From: Citrobacter freundii
GTDB lineage: Bacteria; Bacteroidota; Bacteroidia; Chitinophagales; Chitinophagaceae
Length of the DNA: 64,000 nt
Assembly: GCA_003243445.1 (NCBI GenBank)
Contig: QFQQ01000024.1
Coordinates: 21,014 to 85,013, forward strand
Direction of reading: 5' to 3'
The stretch's first letter is position 1. Each line of letters starts with the position of its first letter. A program made the translations under genes and the position numbers. This document shows positions 43,484 through 52,033 of the stretch, one piece after another. The notes beneath the pieces are model-generated. The model did not search any database. It saw only the letters and a program-made list of their open reading frames with translations, and had not been told where the DNA came from.

Positions 43484-45871
43484 TTATTCACTCCTCAATG
43501 ATTTCACCGGATTCGCCATTGCAGCTCTTACCGACTGAAAACTGATGGTCACCAATGTGATCAGCAAGATCGATCCTATTGTGAGCACAAACACATTCAT
43601 CGTGATCGATGTCCTGTACGCAAATCCATTCAGCCATTCGCCCATCACCCACCAAACAGCCGGTAATGCAATGCAGGCTGCCACCAGGATCAGTTGCAAA
43701 AATCCTTTCGACAGCATAAACACCACCGCCTGCACGGATGCCCCGACGACTTTCCGGATACCGATCTCTTTTTGCCTTTTCTGCGCGGTAAAGGCAGCCA
43801 GACCAAATAATCCCAAACAGGAGATGATGATCGCCAGCCCTGCAAAATATTTGGACAGGACTGCTACGCGGCTTTCCGATTGATATAAAGCCTGGTATTC
43901 TTCATCCATAAAACGATAATCAAAGGTCAATCCCTTATTGAATTTTTCAAAGATCGATTGTACCTGTGCGATAGTCTGCCTTTCTGATCCCGCTCTTATC
44001 TTCACAATTATATTTGGCATCACCGGAAATACCTGGAAAAAGCAGGGCTGCACTTTTGCATATAACGATTCAAAATTGAAGTCCTCTGCCACACCTACGA
44101 TCACACGCTCCTGGTCCCAAAACTTCACCGTCTTCCCGATCGGATCCTTTATCCCCATTGCGTTGATCGCTGATTCATTAAAAACAATTTCGTTGGATGG
44201 TTTGAACGGAAAACCGATCGCAGCCTTGATCGCCCGGCCCTCTTTCATTCTTATACCAACGGTTTCAATAAAATTTGCACCCACCTCCAGATTCACAAAA
44301 TCGATATTCTTATTGGGATCTTTTCCCGGCCATTGAAAATTCCCTATACTTCCGTGATTACCCGTGAGATTATGATAGTAGCTTGAAGCATTCACCACGC
44401 CCGGAATGTTTTTCAACTCATTCATCATACTCATGGCAGACGCAAGCTGCACTGAATCAAAACTGACCGGTTGTTCAAAATGAATAATGTTATCGCGCTT
44501 GTATCCAAGATCGCGCGATTGGATAAAACTGATCTGACGATAAATGATCAAGACCGCAGCTATTGCAAAAATTGAAAGCGCAAATTGAAATACCACCAAC
44601 CCTTTTCTTGTCCACAATTCTGCAACAGATGTTTTCAACTCGCCTTTTAAAACAGCGACCGGTCTAAACCCCGAAATATAAAGCGCAGGATAGCTTCCCG
44701 CCACCAGGCCTGTGATGAATGTGATCGCAATCGCAGCCACAATAACAGAAGGACTAAGATCCAGCGTCAAAGATTTCCCGGTGATCTGATTGAACGCCGG
44801 CATCAGCGCAGCAATCAATACCATTGCAAGGGCAAGCGCAAAGAAACTGGTCAATACAGACTCGGAAAGATATTGCAGAATGATCCGGCTTCTTGAAGCG
44901 CCCATTGCTTTTTGTATCCCGATCTCTTTTATCCTTCTTACCGCCCTGGCGGTTGATAAGTTCATGAAATTGATACAGGCGATCACAAGAATGAATACCG
45001 CGATAAAACCAAAGAGTTTTACATAGCCAATACGCCCCCCTGACAGCAGGCCGCCTGTGTATTGTCCGTATAAATATTTATCCGAGAATTTCCTTAGGAA
45101 AAGCGTGCTGCCTGCATCCTTGCTTTTGACTTTCAGATAGCCTTTCAATTTTGCATCCAGTTGGGCAACGCTGGCATTTTTCTTCAATACCAGATACGTG
45201 CTCGGATCGCTGCTATTCCACGACTTCATAGAAGGCCGTTTGTCAACAAACAATGCATAATTCAGCAGCAGATCAAATCTTTCTGTAGCATTTTCCGGGT
45301 TCTTTTTGAAAACTGCCACGATCCGGTAACGGCCGTTGAAATCATCCTGGTTCCAATCCAGCGTTTTGCCGATGGGGTTTTCATTCTTAAAGATCTTTGC
45401 TGCAAACTCGTCAGAGATCGCGATAGTCTGAAGGCCGGCAAACAATTCATTTGGATCTCCCTTCAGGATAGTGCAGGAAAAAGTATTAAAATATCCTTTA
45501 CTGATGAACTGTCCGTTCGTCTTCAGTTTTACTTCATCAATCGAAGCAATCCCATTTGAGCCGAACCATGACGGCGGAACAACGGTAGCCGCAGATTCAA
45601 CTTCAGGCATTTCTTTCACCAACGCGTCAGCAAGCAGGCCCGGTGTGTACTCAATCGTTTCAATTCCGCTCTCATGCGGGATATTCTGCATCACCTGGTA
45701 AAGCCGGGCATCGTTGGCATTGTATTTATCTACCTTTCGTTCGTCCATTATCCACAAATAGATCATCAGGGCGCAGGCGAGACCGGAGGCAAGGCCAAGA
45801 AGGTTTAATATGGAGAACTGGCGATCTTTTACCAGGCTTCTCCATGCGAGCTTGAAGTTTGAAACGGACAT
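43484..45871 (-). CDS. FtsX/MacB-type ABC transporter permease
   Basis: A complete 795-residue permease with two MacB_PCD-FtsX halves. It starts MSVSNFKLAWRSLVKDRQFS with a first helix (ILNLLGLASGLACALMIYLW). A periplasmic domain precedes FtsX block 1 (NFMNLSTARAVRRIKEIGIQ, GASRSRIILQYLSES), a second periplasmic domain follows, then FtsX block 2 (RQKEIGIRKVVGASVQAVVF). The KEIG-RK-GAS motif occurs twice. The ATPase is not encoded nearby. It resembles the gene at 1-2034. Substrate unknown. Confidence 0.9.
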   Translation of the reverse strand: MSVSNFKLAWRSLVKDRQFSILNLLGLASGLACALMIYLWIMDERKVDKYNANDARLYQVMQNIPHESGIETIEYTPGLLADALVKEMPEVESAATVVPPSWFGSNGIASIDEVKLKTNGQFISKGYFNTFSCTILKGDPNELFAGLQTIAISDEFAAKIFKNENPIGKTLDWNQDDFNGRYRIVAVFKKNPENATERFDLLLNYALFVDKRPSMKSWNSSDPSTYLVLKKNASVAQLDAKLKGYLKVKSKDAGSTLFLRKFSDKYLYGQYTGGLLSGGRIGYVKLFGFIAVFILVIACINFMNLSTARAVRRIKEIGIQKAMGASRSRIILQYLSESVLTSFFALALAMVLIAALMPAFNQITGKSLTLDLSPSVIVAAIAITFITGLVAGSYPALYISGFRPVAVLKGELKTSVAELWTRKGLVVFQFALSIFAIAAVLIIYRQISFIQSRDLGYKRDNIIHFEQPVSFDSVQLASAMSMMNELKNIPGVVNASSYYHNLTGNHGSIGNFQWPGKDPNKNIDFVNLEVGANFIETVGIRMKEGRAIKAAIGFPFKPSNEIVFNESAINAMGIKDPIGKTVKFWDQERVIVGVAEDFNFESLYAKVQPCFFQVFPVMPNIIVKIRAGSERQTIAQVQSIFEKFNKGLTFDYRFMDEEYQALYQSESRVAVLSKYFAGLAIIISCLGLFGLAAFTAQKRQKEIGIRKVVGASVQAVVFMLSKGFLQLILVAACIALPAVWWVMGEWLNGFAYRTSITMNVFVLTIGSILLITLVTISFQSVRAAMANPVKSLRSE

Positions 45872-46094
45872 AAGGCTTTAGTTGAGGTGTTAACCCAACT
45901 GCCCAAGCGTTATGCCAGGAGCATAATCCGTTGAATGTAGATTCTTTGTATTTCCGGAAAAGAAGGAGGCTGTCCGTTTCCGGACAATTGATGAGGTAAA
46001 CTGTACGGATGTGCTTATTCTGTTGAACGTTACAGTTTACAAGGGTTATGTGTAATCTCCGGACTACACATCGGCTTCGTCAGAAGCTGCCTTA

Positions 46095-46736
46095 TCACTT
46101 ACTCGACCACGCCTTATCTCCCTTTTTATACGCCATTGCTCCATCATATCTGCCCGGCACTGCCACGTGCCGTAAAGCCTGTGTTGCTCCGGCTTTTGAA
46201 GTAAAAAATCCGATCATCACCAACTGCTTCATCATCGTGAAGTAATGAGGCGGCATCTTTTCTTTTTTGAAAGATGCATTGTTTTCCTGTCTGGCTTTTT
46301 TCGCCAGATCGTCTTGTTCGCTATCGAACTTATTTTTTTGTTGCTGGTACTCTTTTGCTTCCTTGTCTAATGAGATCAATAACTGCTCACGTTGTTCCGG
46401 CGTGCATTTAAGGAATGCGCTTCCGTGCATTTTTTCAGCGGCTTTATCAATGGCAGGTATCCCGTTACGCAGGGTTTGCTGATCATCTTTTTCATAGCAA
46501 TCCCTGATCATGATGTTGATGAACTTTCCGACTTCCGCAGCTTTTGCTCCGGGAGAAGAGGTGGCAGGCAAAATTGTTTCGCCCACTTCATCGAGAAACG
46601 CCATTTCACCTGCTGAAAGAGTCGTGAATGAGGTTGTTGTTTCCGTTGAGTTACAACCTGACAGCAAAAGTTCACTGCCGATCAATGCGCTTCCCGTAGC
46701 TAATGTAACGAGCCGTAATAGTTCTCTTCGGTTCAT
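46095..46736 (-). CDS. Gluconate 2-dehydrogenase subunit 3-like, Tat-exported
   Basis: A 213-residue protein with Tat signal (MNRRELLRLVTLATGSALIG) followed by SGC, a possible lipobox. The mature helical domain matches the small subunit of membrane-bound gluconate-type dehydrogenases (AFLDEVGETILPATSSPGAK, FINIMIRDCYEKDDQQTLRN, FTSKAGATQALRHVAVPGRY). It lies 15 bases downstream of the GMC oxidoreductase gene, so the two form one operon and complex. The small subunit carries the Tat signal for both. Confidence 0.88.
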   Translation of the reverse strand: MNRRELLRLVTLATGSALIGSELLLSGCNSTETTTSFTTLSAGEMAFLDEVGETILPATSSPGAKAAEVGKFINIMIRDCYEKDDQQTLRNGIPAIDKAAEKMHGSAFLKCTPEQREQLLISLDKEAKEYQQQKNKFDSEQDDLAKKARQENNASFKKEKMPPHYFTMMKQLVMIGFFTSKAGATQALRHVAVPGRYDGAMAYKKGDKAWSSK

Positions 46737-46751
46737 AATCGTATAATAAGA

Positions 46752-48443
46752 CTAAAGATTTCCTTTTTTCAATTCGCTTACTGCAAAGTCCGCTGCTCTT
46801 GCTGTAAGCGCCATATAAGTAAGTGATGGGTTGACGCAGGAAGCAGATGTCATACATGCTCCGTCGGTCACAAACACATTGTTTGCATCCCATACCTGGT
46901 TATGTGCGTTCAGTACTGATGTTTTTGGATCACGGCCCATACGGGCTGTTCCCATTTCGTGAATGCCCATGCCTGGTTCATATTTTTCGTCAAACTCAGG
47001 CTTGAGTTTTTTAACGCCGGCAGCTTCGAGCATTTCCATGGCATCATTCATCATGTCTTTGCGCATGCGATGTTCGTTCCCTTTTATCTCCACATCCATG
47101 TCAAGCACGGGCAGGCCCCACTTATCTGTTTTGTTTTTGTTCAGCGTGATCTTGTTCTCATGATAAGGCAACATTTCTCCAAATCCACTTAAACCCATTT
47201 TCCATGATCCGGCCTCACAGGTTGCTTCTTTAAAAGCTGCACCGATAGTGAGTTCTGCCACTTCATGCTTCCAGCCTTCACGGCTGGCGCTGCCCTGGTA
47301 GCCGAAGCCACGGAGATAATCGCGCTTATCATCATACACGTTGCGAAAGCGCGGAACATAGATGCCCGTCGGTCTTCGGCCGTAAATGTATTTGTCTTCA
47401 TAGCCTTCCACCATTCCTGATGCCCCCGCATTCAGGTGGTGATCCATCACATTATGACCGAGCTCTCCGCTGCTGCTGCCAAGTCCGTCCGGCCAGATAT
47501 CTGTTGCGGAGTTCATCAATACCCACGTTGAATTAAGTGCGGATGCATTCAGGAAAATGATCTTTGCCTTGAATTCGTATGTTTTATTTGTATCCGCATC
47601 CAACACTTCAACGCCTGTTGCTTTCTTTGTGTCTTTATCATACAACACCTGCTTTACAATGGAAAATGGACGCAGCGTCAGGTTGCCCGTAGCCATTGCT
47701 GCGGGCAGTGTTGCAGATTGCGTACTGAAGTAAGCGCCATAAGGGCATCCCCGCCAGCAGCGATCGCGGTACTGGCAATTTACCCGGTTCTGTTCCGGCT
47801 TTGGCTGAGTGATATTTGCCGAGCGTCCTATAAATAAGTGACGCTTACCACTGTATTTTTCTTTGATCCTTGCGGCTACATCTTTTTCAACAACGTTCAT
47901 TTCCATTGCCGGAAGAAACTCACCGTCAGGTAAAACATCCAATCCCTGTTTGCTTCCCTGTATACCGGCAAACTTTTCAACGTAGCTGTACCAGGGGGCA
48001 AGATCCTCATAACGGATCGGCCAGTCAACAGCAATGCCTTCTTTTGCGTTTGCTTCAAAATCCCATTTATTGAACCGGTAGCTCTGACGTCCCCAGGTAA
48101 GAGAACGGCCGCCTACATGATAGCCACGAAACCAGGAGAATGGTTTTGTTTCTGTATAGGGAGATTCCAGATCCTTTACCCAGAAATCAAGATTGGCCTC
48201 ATTCAATACATAATCACGGCGAAGCACGGGATAATCTTTCAGCATCTGAAGTGTAGGACGATTGGTGCGATGTTCAAACTCCCATATTTCCTTATTGGCA
48301 TTCACGTAGCCTTTCACGTGCTCAATGTTGCGGCCGCGTTCCAGCAACAACACTTTAAGGCCTTTCTCTGTAAGTTCTTTTGCCGCCCAGCCACCGCTGA
48401 TGCCGGAGCCAACAACAATTGCATCGTATGTATTATCTGCCAT
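46752..48443 (-). CDS. GMC-family FAD-dependent oxidoreductase
   Basis: A 563-residue flavoprotein, the catalytic subunit. The start is MADNTYDAIVVGSGISGGWA at 48443, giving the FAD Rossmann motif GSGISGG near residue 13. Other GMC features: GGRSLTWGRQSYRFN, a Cys-rich stretch (QYRDRCWRGCPYGAYFSTQS), LNASALNSTWVLMNS, HEMGTARMG and the C-terminal VTDGACMTSASCVNPSLTYM. No signal peptide, so it is likely carried out by the Tat subunit encoded next. Relatives oxidise gluconate, glucose or other sugars in the periplasm and pass electrons to quinone; no cytochrome subunit is seen here. Confidence 0.9.
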   Translation of the reverse strand: MADNTYDAIVVGSGISGGWAAKELTEKGLKVLLLERGRNIEHVKGYVNANKEIWEFEHRTNRPTLQMLKDYPVLRRDYVLNEANLDFWVKDLESPYTETKPFSWFRGYHVGGRSLTWGRQSYRFNKWDFEANAKEGIAVDWPIRYEDLAPWYSYVEKFAGIQGSKQGLDVLPDGEFLPAMEMNVVEKDVAARIKEKYSGKRHLFIGRSANITQPKPEQNRVNCQYRDRCWRGCPYGAYFSTQSATLPAAMATGNLTLRPFSIVKQVLYDKDTKKATGVEVLDADTNKTYEFKAKIIFLNASALNSTWVLMNSATDIWPDGLGSSSGELGHNVMDHHLNAGASGMVEGYEDKYIYGRRPTGIYVPRFRNVYDDKRDYLRGFGYQGSASREGWKHEVAELTIGAAFKEATCEAGSWKMGLSGFGEMLPYHENKITLNKNKTDKWGLPVLDMDVEIKGNEHRMRKDMMNDAMEMLEAAGVKKLKPEFDEKYEPGMGIHEMGTARMGRDPKTSVLNAHNQVWDANNVFVTDGACMTSASCVNPSLTYMALTARAADFAVSELKKGNL

Positions 48444-48621
48444 GATCAGAGTTATAATGATGGTCAAATTACAGAAATATCCGGAATTCCGGGTACGTTA
48501 CCGTAAAATTTCACCCCTATGAAAAAACAGATTGATGATCCTTTAACAATTTCCCCGTATTCTTACTACAGCAGTTCTAAAACATTCTCTAATGTACAAC
48601 AAGGTTGCTAACGCAGGGCGC

Positions 48622-48674
48622 CCTTCCCGTCCTTCCCGGCTTACCGGAAAAAATAAACCGGGAGCCGGGAAGGA
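48622..48674. repeat. Inverted repeat, family F copy 2
   Basis: CCTTCCCGTCCTTCCCGGCT (from 48622) pairs imperfectly with the CCGGGAGCCGGGAAGG stretch ending at 48674. It sits between the divergent GMC and gcvT genes. The remainder of 48444-48911 shows no gene. Confidence 0.8.
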
Positions 48675-48911
48675 TTCAAAACGATTTGATATTTTCATTT
48701 CAGGCTTGTTGTAAGAAGGAACCACGCAGATATGCCGTAAAAAAGTGGATTCCAGTCCTGATAAAGACGTTCATTGGATGGTGCAAACAACATTCATAAC
48801 CTCCGGCCATCAACGCCCCATTCGCGAATTTGTGAAAAAACTCACCAGAACAGCCGTCATCCAACTCATCATTTTCCTTTTTCGGAATCAAAAATTTGCG
48901 TAATCCCCCCG

Positions 48912-48919
48912 TACATTTG
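48912..48919 (+). promoter_or_regulatory. -7 box of gcvT
   Basis: TACATTTG matches TAnnTTTG and is 20 bases before the start codon. A TTTG at 48895-48898 is closer than the usual -33 spacing. Confidence 0.5.
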
Positions 48920-48939
48920 CGCTAATAAACAATCACATA

Positions 48940-50025
48940 ATGAAAAAAACCCCGTTTACTGAAAAGCATATTGCACTCGGAGCAAAGATGGCCGAATTCG
49001 CCGGGTACAATATGCCGATCTCTTATTCCGGAATCAACGACGAACATGCAGCCGTCCGCAAGAACGCCGGTGTGTTTGACGTAAGCCATATGGGCGAATT
49101 CATCCTGAAAGGGGAAAACGCGCTCGACCTGATCCAACGCGTTACAACCAACGATGCTTCCAAACTGAAAGCCGGCCAGGCACAATACAGTTCACTTCCC
49201 AATGAGAACGGCGGACTGGTAGATGACCTGCTGGTGTACTGTATCGAAGAGAACAAAGTCTACATGCTGGTGGTGAACGCTTCCAATATTGAAAAAGACT
49301 GGAGCTGGATCAGCCGCCACAATACAAAGAATGTGGAAATGCATAACGTTTCCGATAAAACCGGTCTTCTGGCGATCCAGGGACCCAATGCAACAAGCAT
49401 TCTCCAGCCTCTCACAGAAATAGACCTGCTTAATATGAAATATTACACGTTCGCTAAGGGCAAATTCGCGGGCGTAGACAATGTGCTGATCAGTGCAACG
49501 GGTTACACCGGCGCCGGCGGCGTAGAGATCTATTTTGAAGACAAAGATGATTGCGGAGAAAAGATCTGGAATGCAATCTTCGAAGTGGGTGAGTCTAGCG
49601 GCATCAAACCTGTTGGCCTGGGTGCACGGGATACCCTCCGCCTGGAGATGGGCTACTGTCTTTACGGAAATGATATCGATGACAACACCTCCCCAATTGA
49701 AGCGGGCCTAAGCTGGATCACCAAGTTCACCAAAGATTTCCCTTCCAAAGAGATTTTCGCGGAGCAGAAAGCAAACGGTGTTGAAAAAAAGCTGGTTGGA
49801 TTTGAAATGATCGATAAAGGCATTCCGCGTCATGGTTATGAGATCAAAGACTTCCAGGGGGCAACTATCGGGGAGGTCACTTCAGGAACACAATCGCCAA
49901 GCCTCGGCAAAGCCATCGGCATGGGCTATGTACGCACGGCTTATGCAACGATCGATACCGAGATCTATATAAAAGTCCGCGATAAGCTGTTGCTGGCAAA
50001 GGTTTCCAAAATACCTTTCGTATAA
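48940..50025 (+). CDS. gcvT: Aminomethyltransferase, glycine cleavage T protein
   Basis: A 361-residue enzyme that takes the aminomethyl group from the H protein and gives methylene-tetrahydrofolate and ammonia. Hallmarks: MPISYSGINDEHAAVRKNAG, GVFDVSHMGEF, AQYSSLPNENGGLVDDLLVY, folate-binding TGYTGAGGVEIYFEDKDDCG, LGARDTLRLEMGYCLYGNDI and the C-terminal GEVTSGTQSPSLGKAIGMGY. The length is typical. The other glycine-cleavage genes are not in the window. Confidence 0.95.
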   Translation: MKKTPFTEKHIALGAKMAEFAGYNMPISYSGINDEHAAVRKNAGVFDVSHMGEFILKGENALDLIQRVTTNDASKLKAGQAQYSSLPNENGGLVDDLLVYCIEENKVYMLVVNASNIEKDWSWISRHNTKNVEMHNVSDKTGLLAIQGPNATSILQPLTEIDLLNMKYYTFAKGKFAGVDNVLISATGYTGAGGVEIYFEDKDDCGEKIWNAIFEVGESSGIKPVGLGARDTLRLEMGYCLYGNDIDDNTSPIEAGLSWITKFTKDFPSKEIFAEQKANGVEKKLVGFEMIDKGIPRHGYEIKDFQGATIGEVTSGTQSPSLGKAIGMGYVRTAYATIDTEIYIKVRDKLLLAKVSKIPFV

Positions 50026-50147
50026 CAGCCGCTTTCTGGTGAGATTTTTGCTGCTACGCAAAAATGCCCAACGGGCAAGAGTTTGAAGTAAACCGGAAAT
50101 AAAAAGACCGGTCGGCTAATACCTTTAAGAGTCGACCTCAATTCTCT

Positions 50148-50208
50148 CTTCCCGTCCTTCCCGTCTTACCGGTATTAATTTTACCGGTAAGACGGGAAGG
50201 ACGGGAAG
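50148..50208. repeat. Perfect 27-bp inverted repeat, family F copy 3
   Basis: 50148-50174 and 50182-50208 are exact inverse complements with a 7-base loop, built from TTCCCGTC and TTACCGG words. The gap to the next gene shows no other features. Confidence 0.92.
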
Positions 50209-50336
50209 AAGGAATACGATAAAGGAGTTCTCTCAGGCAACGAGAAGTCAGCTGATCACAGTTTCATGATTTCCGGTTTATCTTCCAGTTCAGAAAAATC
50301 CGATACTATTGTAAAATTCAATTCTGTAAAGCGATT

Positions 50337-50813
50337 ATGCCCACCATCCATCTCACTACTTTCGTTGCCGCCCCGGCTGAAAGAGTATTCGATCTTTCTC
50401 GCAGCATAGACCTGCACAAGCAATCAATGAGCAAGCATAAGGAAGAAGCCGTTGCCGGCGTTCGCTTTGGATTGATCGAAAAAGATGAAACAGTAACCTG
50501 GAAGGCCAGGCATTTATTCAAAAACCGGATCCTGAAAACACGGATCACGGAAATGAAAAAGCCCGAAATGTTCACCGATGAGCAGGCGGAAGGCGATTTT
50601 AAACTCCTCAAACACGAACATCATTTCAAACCCTGCGACAATGGCACCATCATGATCGATATCATCAACTTCGAATCTCCTTATGGTGCTGTCGGAAAAG
50701 GGTTTAATAAAGTATACCTCACCAAATACCTGAGAAAACTGATTGAACAGCGAAACGCCGTGATCAAGAAGTTTGCGGAAGGGTCTGACTGGAAACGTTT
50801 CCTCCAACGCTAA
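50337..50813 (+). CDS. SRPBCC-fold protein
   Basis: A 158-residue polyketide-cyclase-like START-fold protein: MPTIHLTTFVAAPAERVFDL, RSIDLHKQSMSKHKEEAVAG, HLFKNRILKTRITEMKKPEM and a C-terminal helix KYLRKLIEQRNAVIKKFAEG. Homologues are often encoded beside NAD-epimerase-type genes, not the case here. The ligand is unknown. The stop codon lies in a GCGAAT-type repeat. Confidence 0.85.
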   Translation: MPTIHLTTFVAAPAERVFDLSRSIDLHKQSMSKHKEEAVAGVRFGLIEKDETVTWKARHLFKNRILKTRITEMKKPEMFTDEQAEGDFKLLKHEHHFKPCDNGTIMIDIINFESPYGAVGKGFNKVYLTKYLRKLIEQRNAVIKKFAEGSDWKRFLQR

Positions 50814-50875
50814 CGCTGGTCACGAATGGCACACGAATTAGCGCGGATGTTCGCGAATAGCGTTTGCACCGTTTG
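50806..50875. repeat. Partial GCGAAT-type repeat, family B copy 2
   Basis: CACGAATGGCACACGAAT and TTCGCGAATAGCG words like those of 8864-8974 begin at the stop codon of the SRPBCC gene. The inverted symmetry is partial (AACGCT with AGCGTT). Confidence 0.55.
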
Positions 50876-50923
50876 AACCAGTCTCCGTTTGACGCCCTAT
50901 TGTTGTATATGGAAATGGCCGGC

Positions 50924-51658
50924 TTACTTTCCTGGCTCAACTACCAGGCGGCCTTCGCGGTATACCGGCAGTACGTTCGCCGCATCCTCTGTAAGGCAGA
51001 ACCTGATATCGTCAATAAGCCCGAAGCGTTCAACAAGACGATGATAGTGGGTGAGTTTAGTGGCAAACCCCATCAGGTTGTTCTTGTGCTTGTTATACAT
51101 CGTTTCTGCCATCAGTGAGCTATCGCAATGGATCTCAAAGTTCTTTTTAATGCGGCTGATCACGGCTCCTGCAAACAGCGTATCCTCCAGGTTAAAGCGG
51201 TCTTTCCAACCGGCGCAACCCAGTACTACATTCTTATTCTGTGCGATCAGGAAATCGCAAACAGCGGAGAGGTTCGGAAACGAACCCGACACGATCGTAT
51301 CTGCACCGCGTTCAAGCGCCATATGCAGCAGGCGGGTTCCGTTGGTCGTAGTGAGTACAAGCATTCTCCCCCCGATAAATTCACGACTATATTCTAAAGG
51401 AGAATTTCCATGTGTCAGCCCTTCAGCGATCTGGCCATCACGCTCGCCGGCAGCAATCCCGTCTATATTCCGGCTGATCTCGATCGCCTTCGGCACGGAA
51501 TCAACCGGTATTACACATTTCGCTCCGTTATAAAGCGCTGAGGTAATGGTAGATGTCGCACGAAAAACGTCAATGATCACCACCACACTATTACTCAGGT
51601 CATACAGATGTAACAATGCGGGAGATATTGAAGTATGTAAGGTTGGCTTGCTGCTCAT
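50924..51658 (-). CDS. comB: 2-phosphosulfolactate phosphatase
   Basis: A 244-residue enzyme of the ComB family, which dephosphorylates 2-phosphosulfolactate. Family motifs: VVIIDVFRATSTITSALYNG, PVDSVPKAIEISRNIDGIAA, GERDGQIAEGLTHGNSPLEY and VLTTTNGTRLLHMALERGAD. ComB was described in coenzyme M synthesis; in Bacteroidota it more plausibly serves sulfolactate or sulfonolipid metabolism. No other sulfonate gene is near. The start is ATG at 51658. Confidence 0.88.
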   Translation of the reverse strand: MSSKPTLHTSISPALLHLYDLSNSVVVIIDVFRATSTITSALYNGAKCVIPVDSVPKAIEISRNIDGIAAGERDGQIAEGLTHGNSPLEYSREFIGGRMLVLTTTNGTRLLHMALERGADTIVSGSFPNLSAVCDFLIAQNKNVVLGCAGWKDRFNLEDTLFAGAVISRIKKNFEIHCDSSLMAETMYNKHKNNLMGFATKLTHYHRLVERFGLIDDIRFCLTEDAANVLPVYREGRLVVEPGK

Positions 51659-51711
51659 AATTTTTCAGGCGGCAAAGGTAAGGGTTTCAATGTTGGCAGA
51701 GGGGATTGAGT

Positions 51712-51839
51712 TGGTCGATGGTGGATGATCGATGGTCGATGGTCGGGCTACAGCAGGATTATCTAATATATTTTATTGCCTTATGCCAGAAGTTCATTCA
51801 CCCTAAGTTCGACCATCGAACATCCACCATCGACGACCG
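51712..51839. repeat. Inverted repeat of GATGGTCG words, family D copy 2
   Basis: The left arm (51712-51749) and right arm (51807-51839) are imperfect inverse complements. They sit between the divergent comB and SNF2 genes. Confidence 0.85.
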
Positions 51840-51937
51840 TTCTCTTCGGGGCAACCTACTAAGATACTCCTTTTTCCCTCTCTAAAAATTATTTAATATT
51901 TATGCTATTTTATAAGGAAATCCGGTTCACTTTCTTT

Positions 51938-51945
51938 TAGATTTG
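51938..51945 (+). promoter_or_regulatory. -7 box upstream of SNF2 helicase
   Basis: TAGATTTG matches TAnnTTTG. It lies 89 bases before the start codon, leaving a long leader. Confidence 0.4.
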
Positions 51946-52033
51946 CCGATTGCCCTTGCCTGAATGGGCCGGGCAATAGCCACACAGTTTTACCACCCAT
52001 GCTGTGTGCTTATTGTTAACCGGAAATTGAACT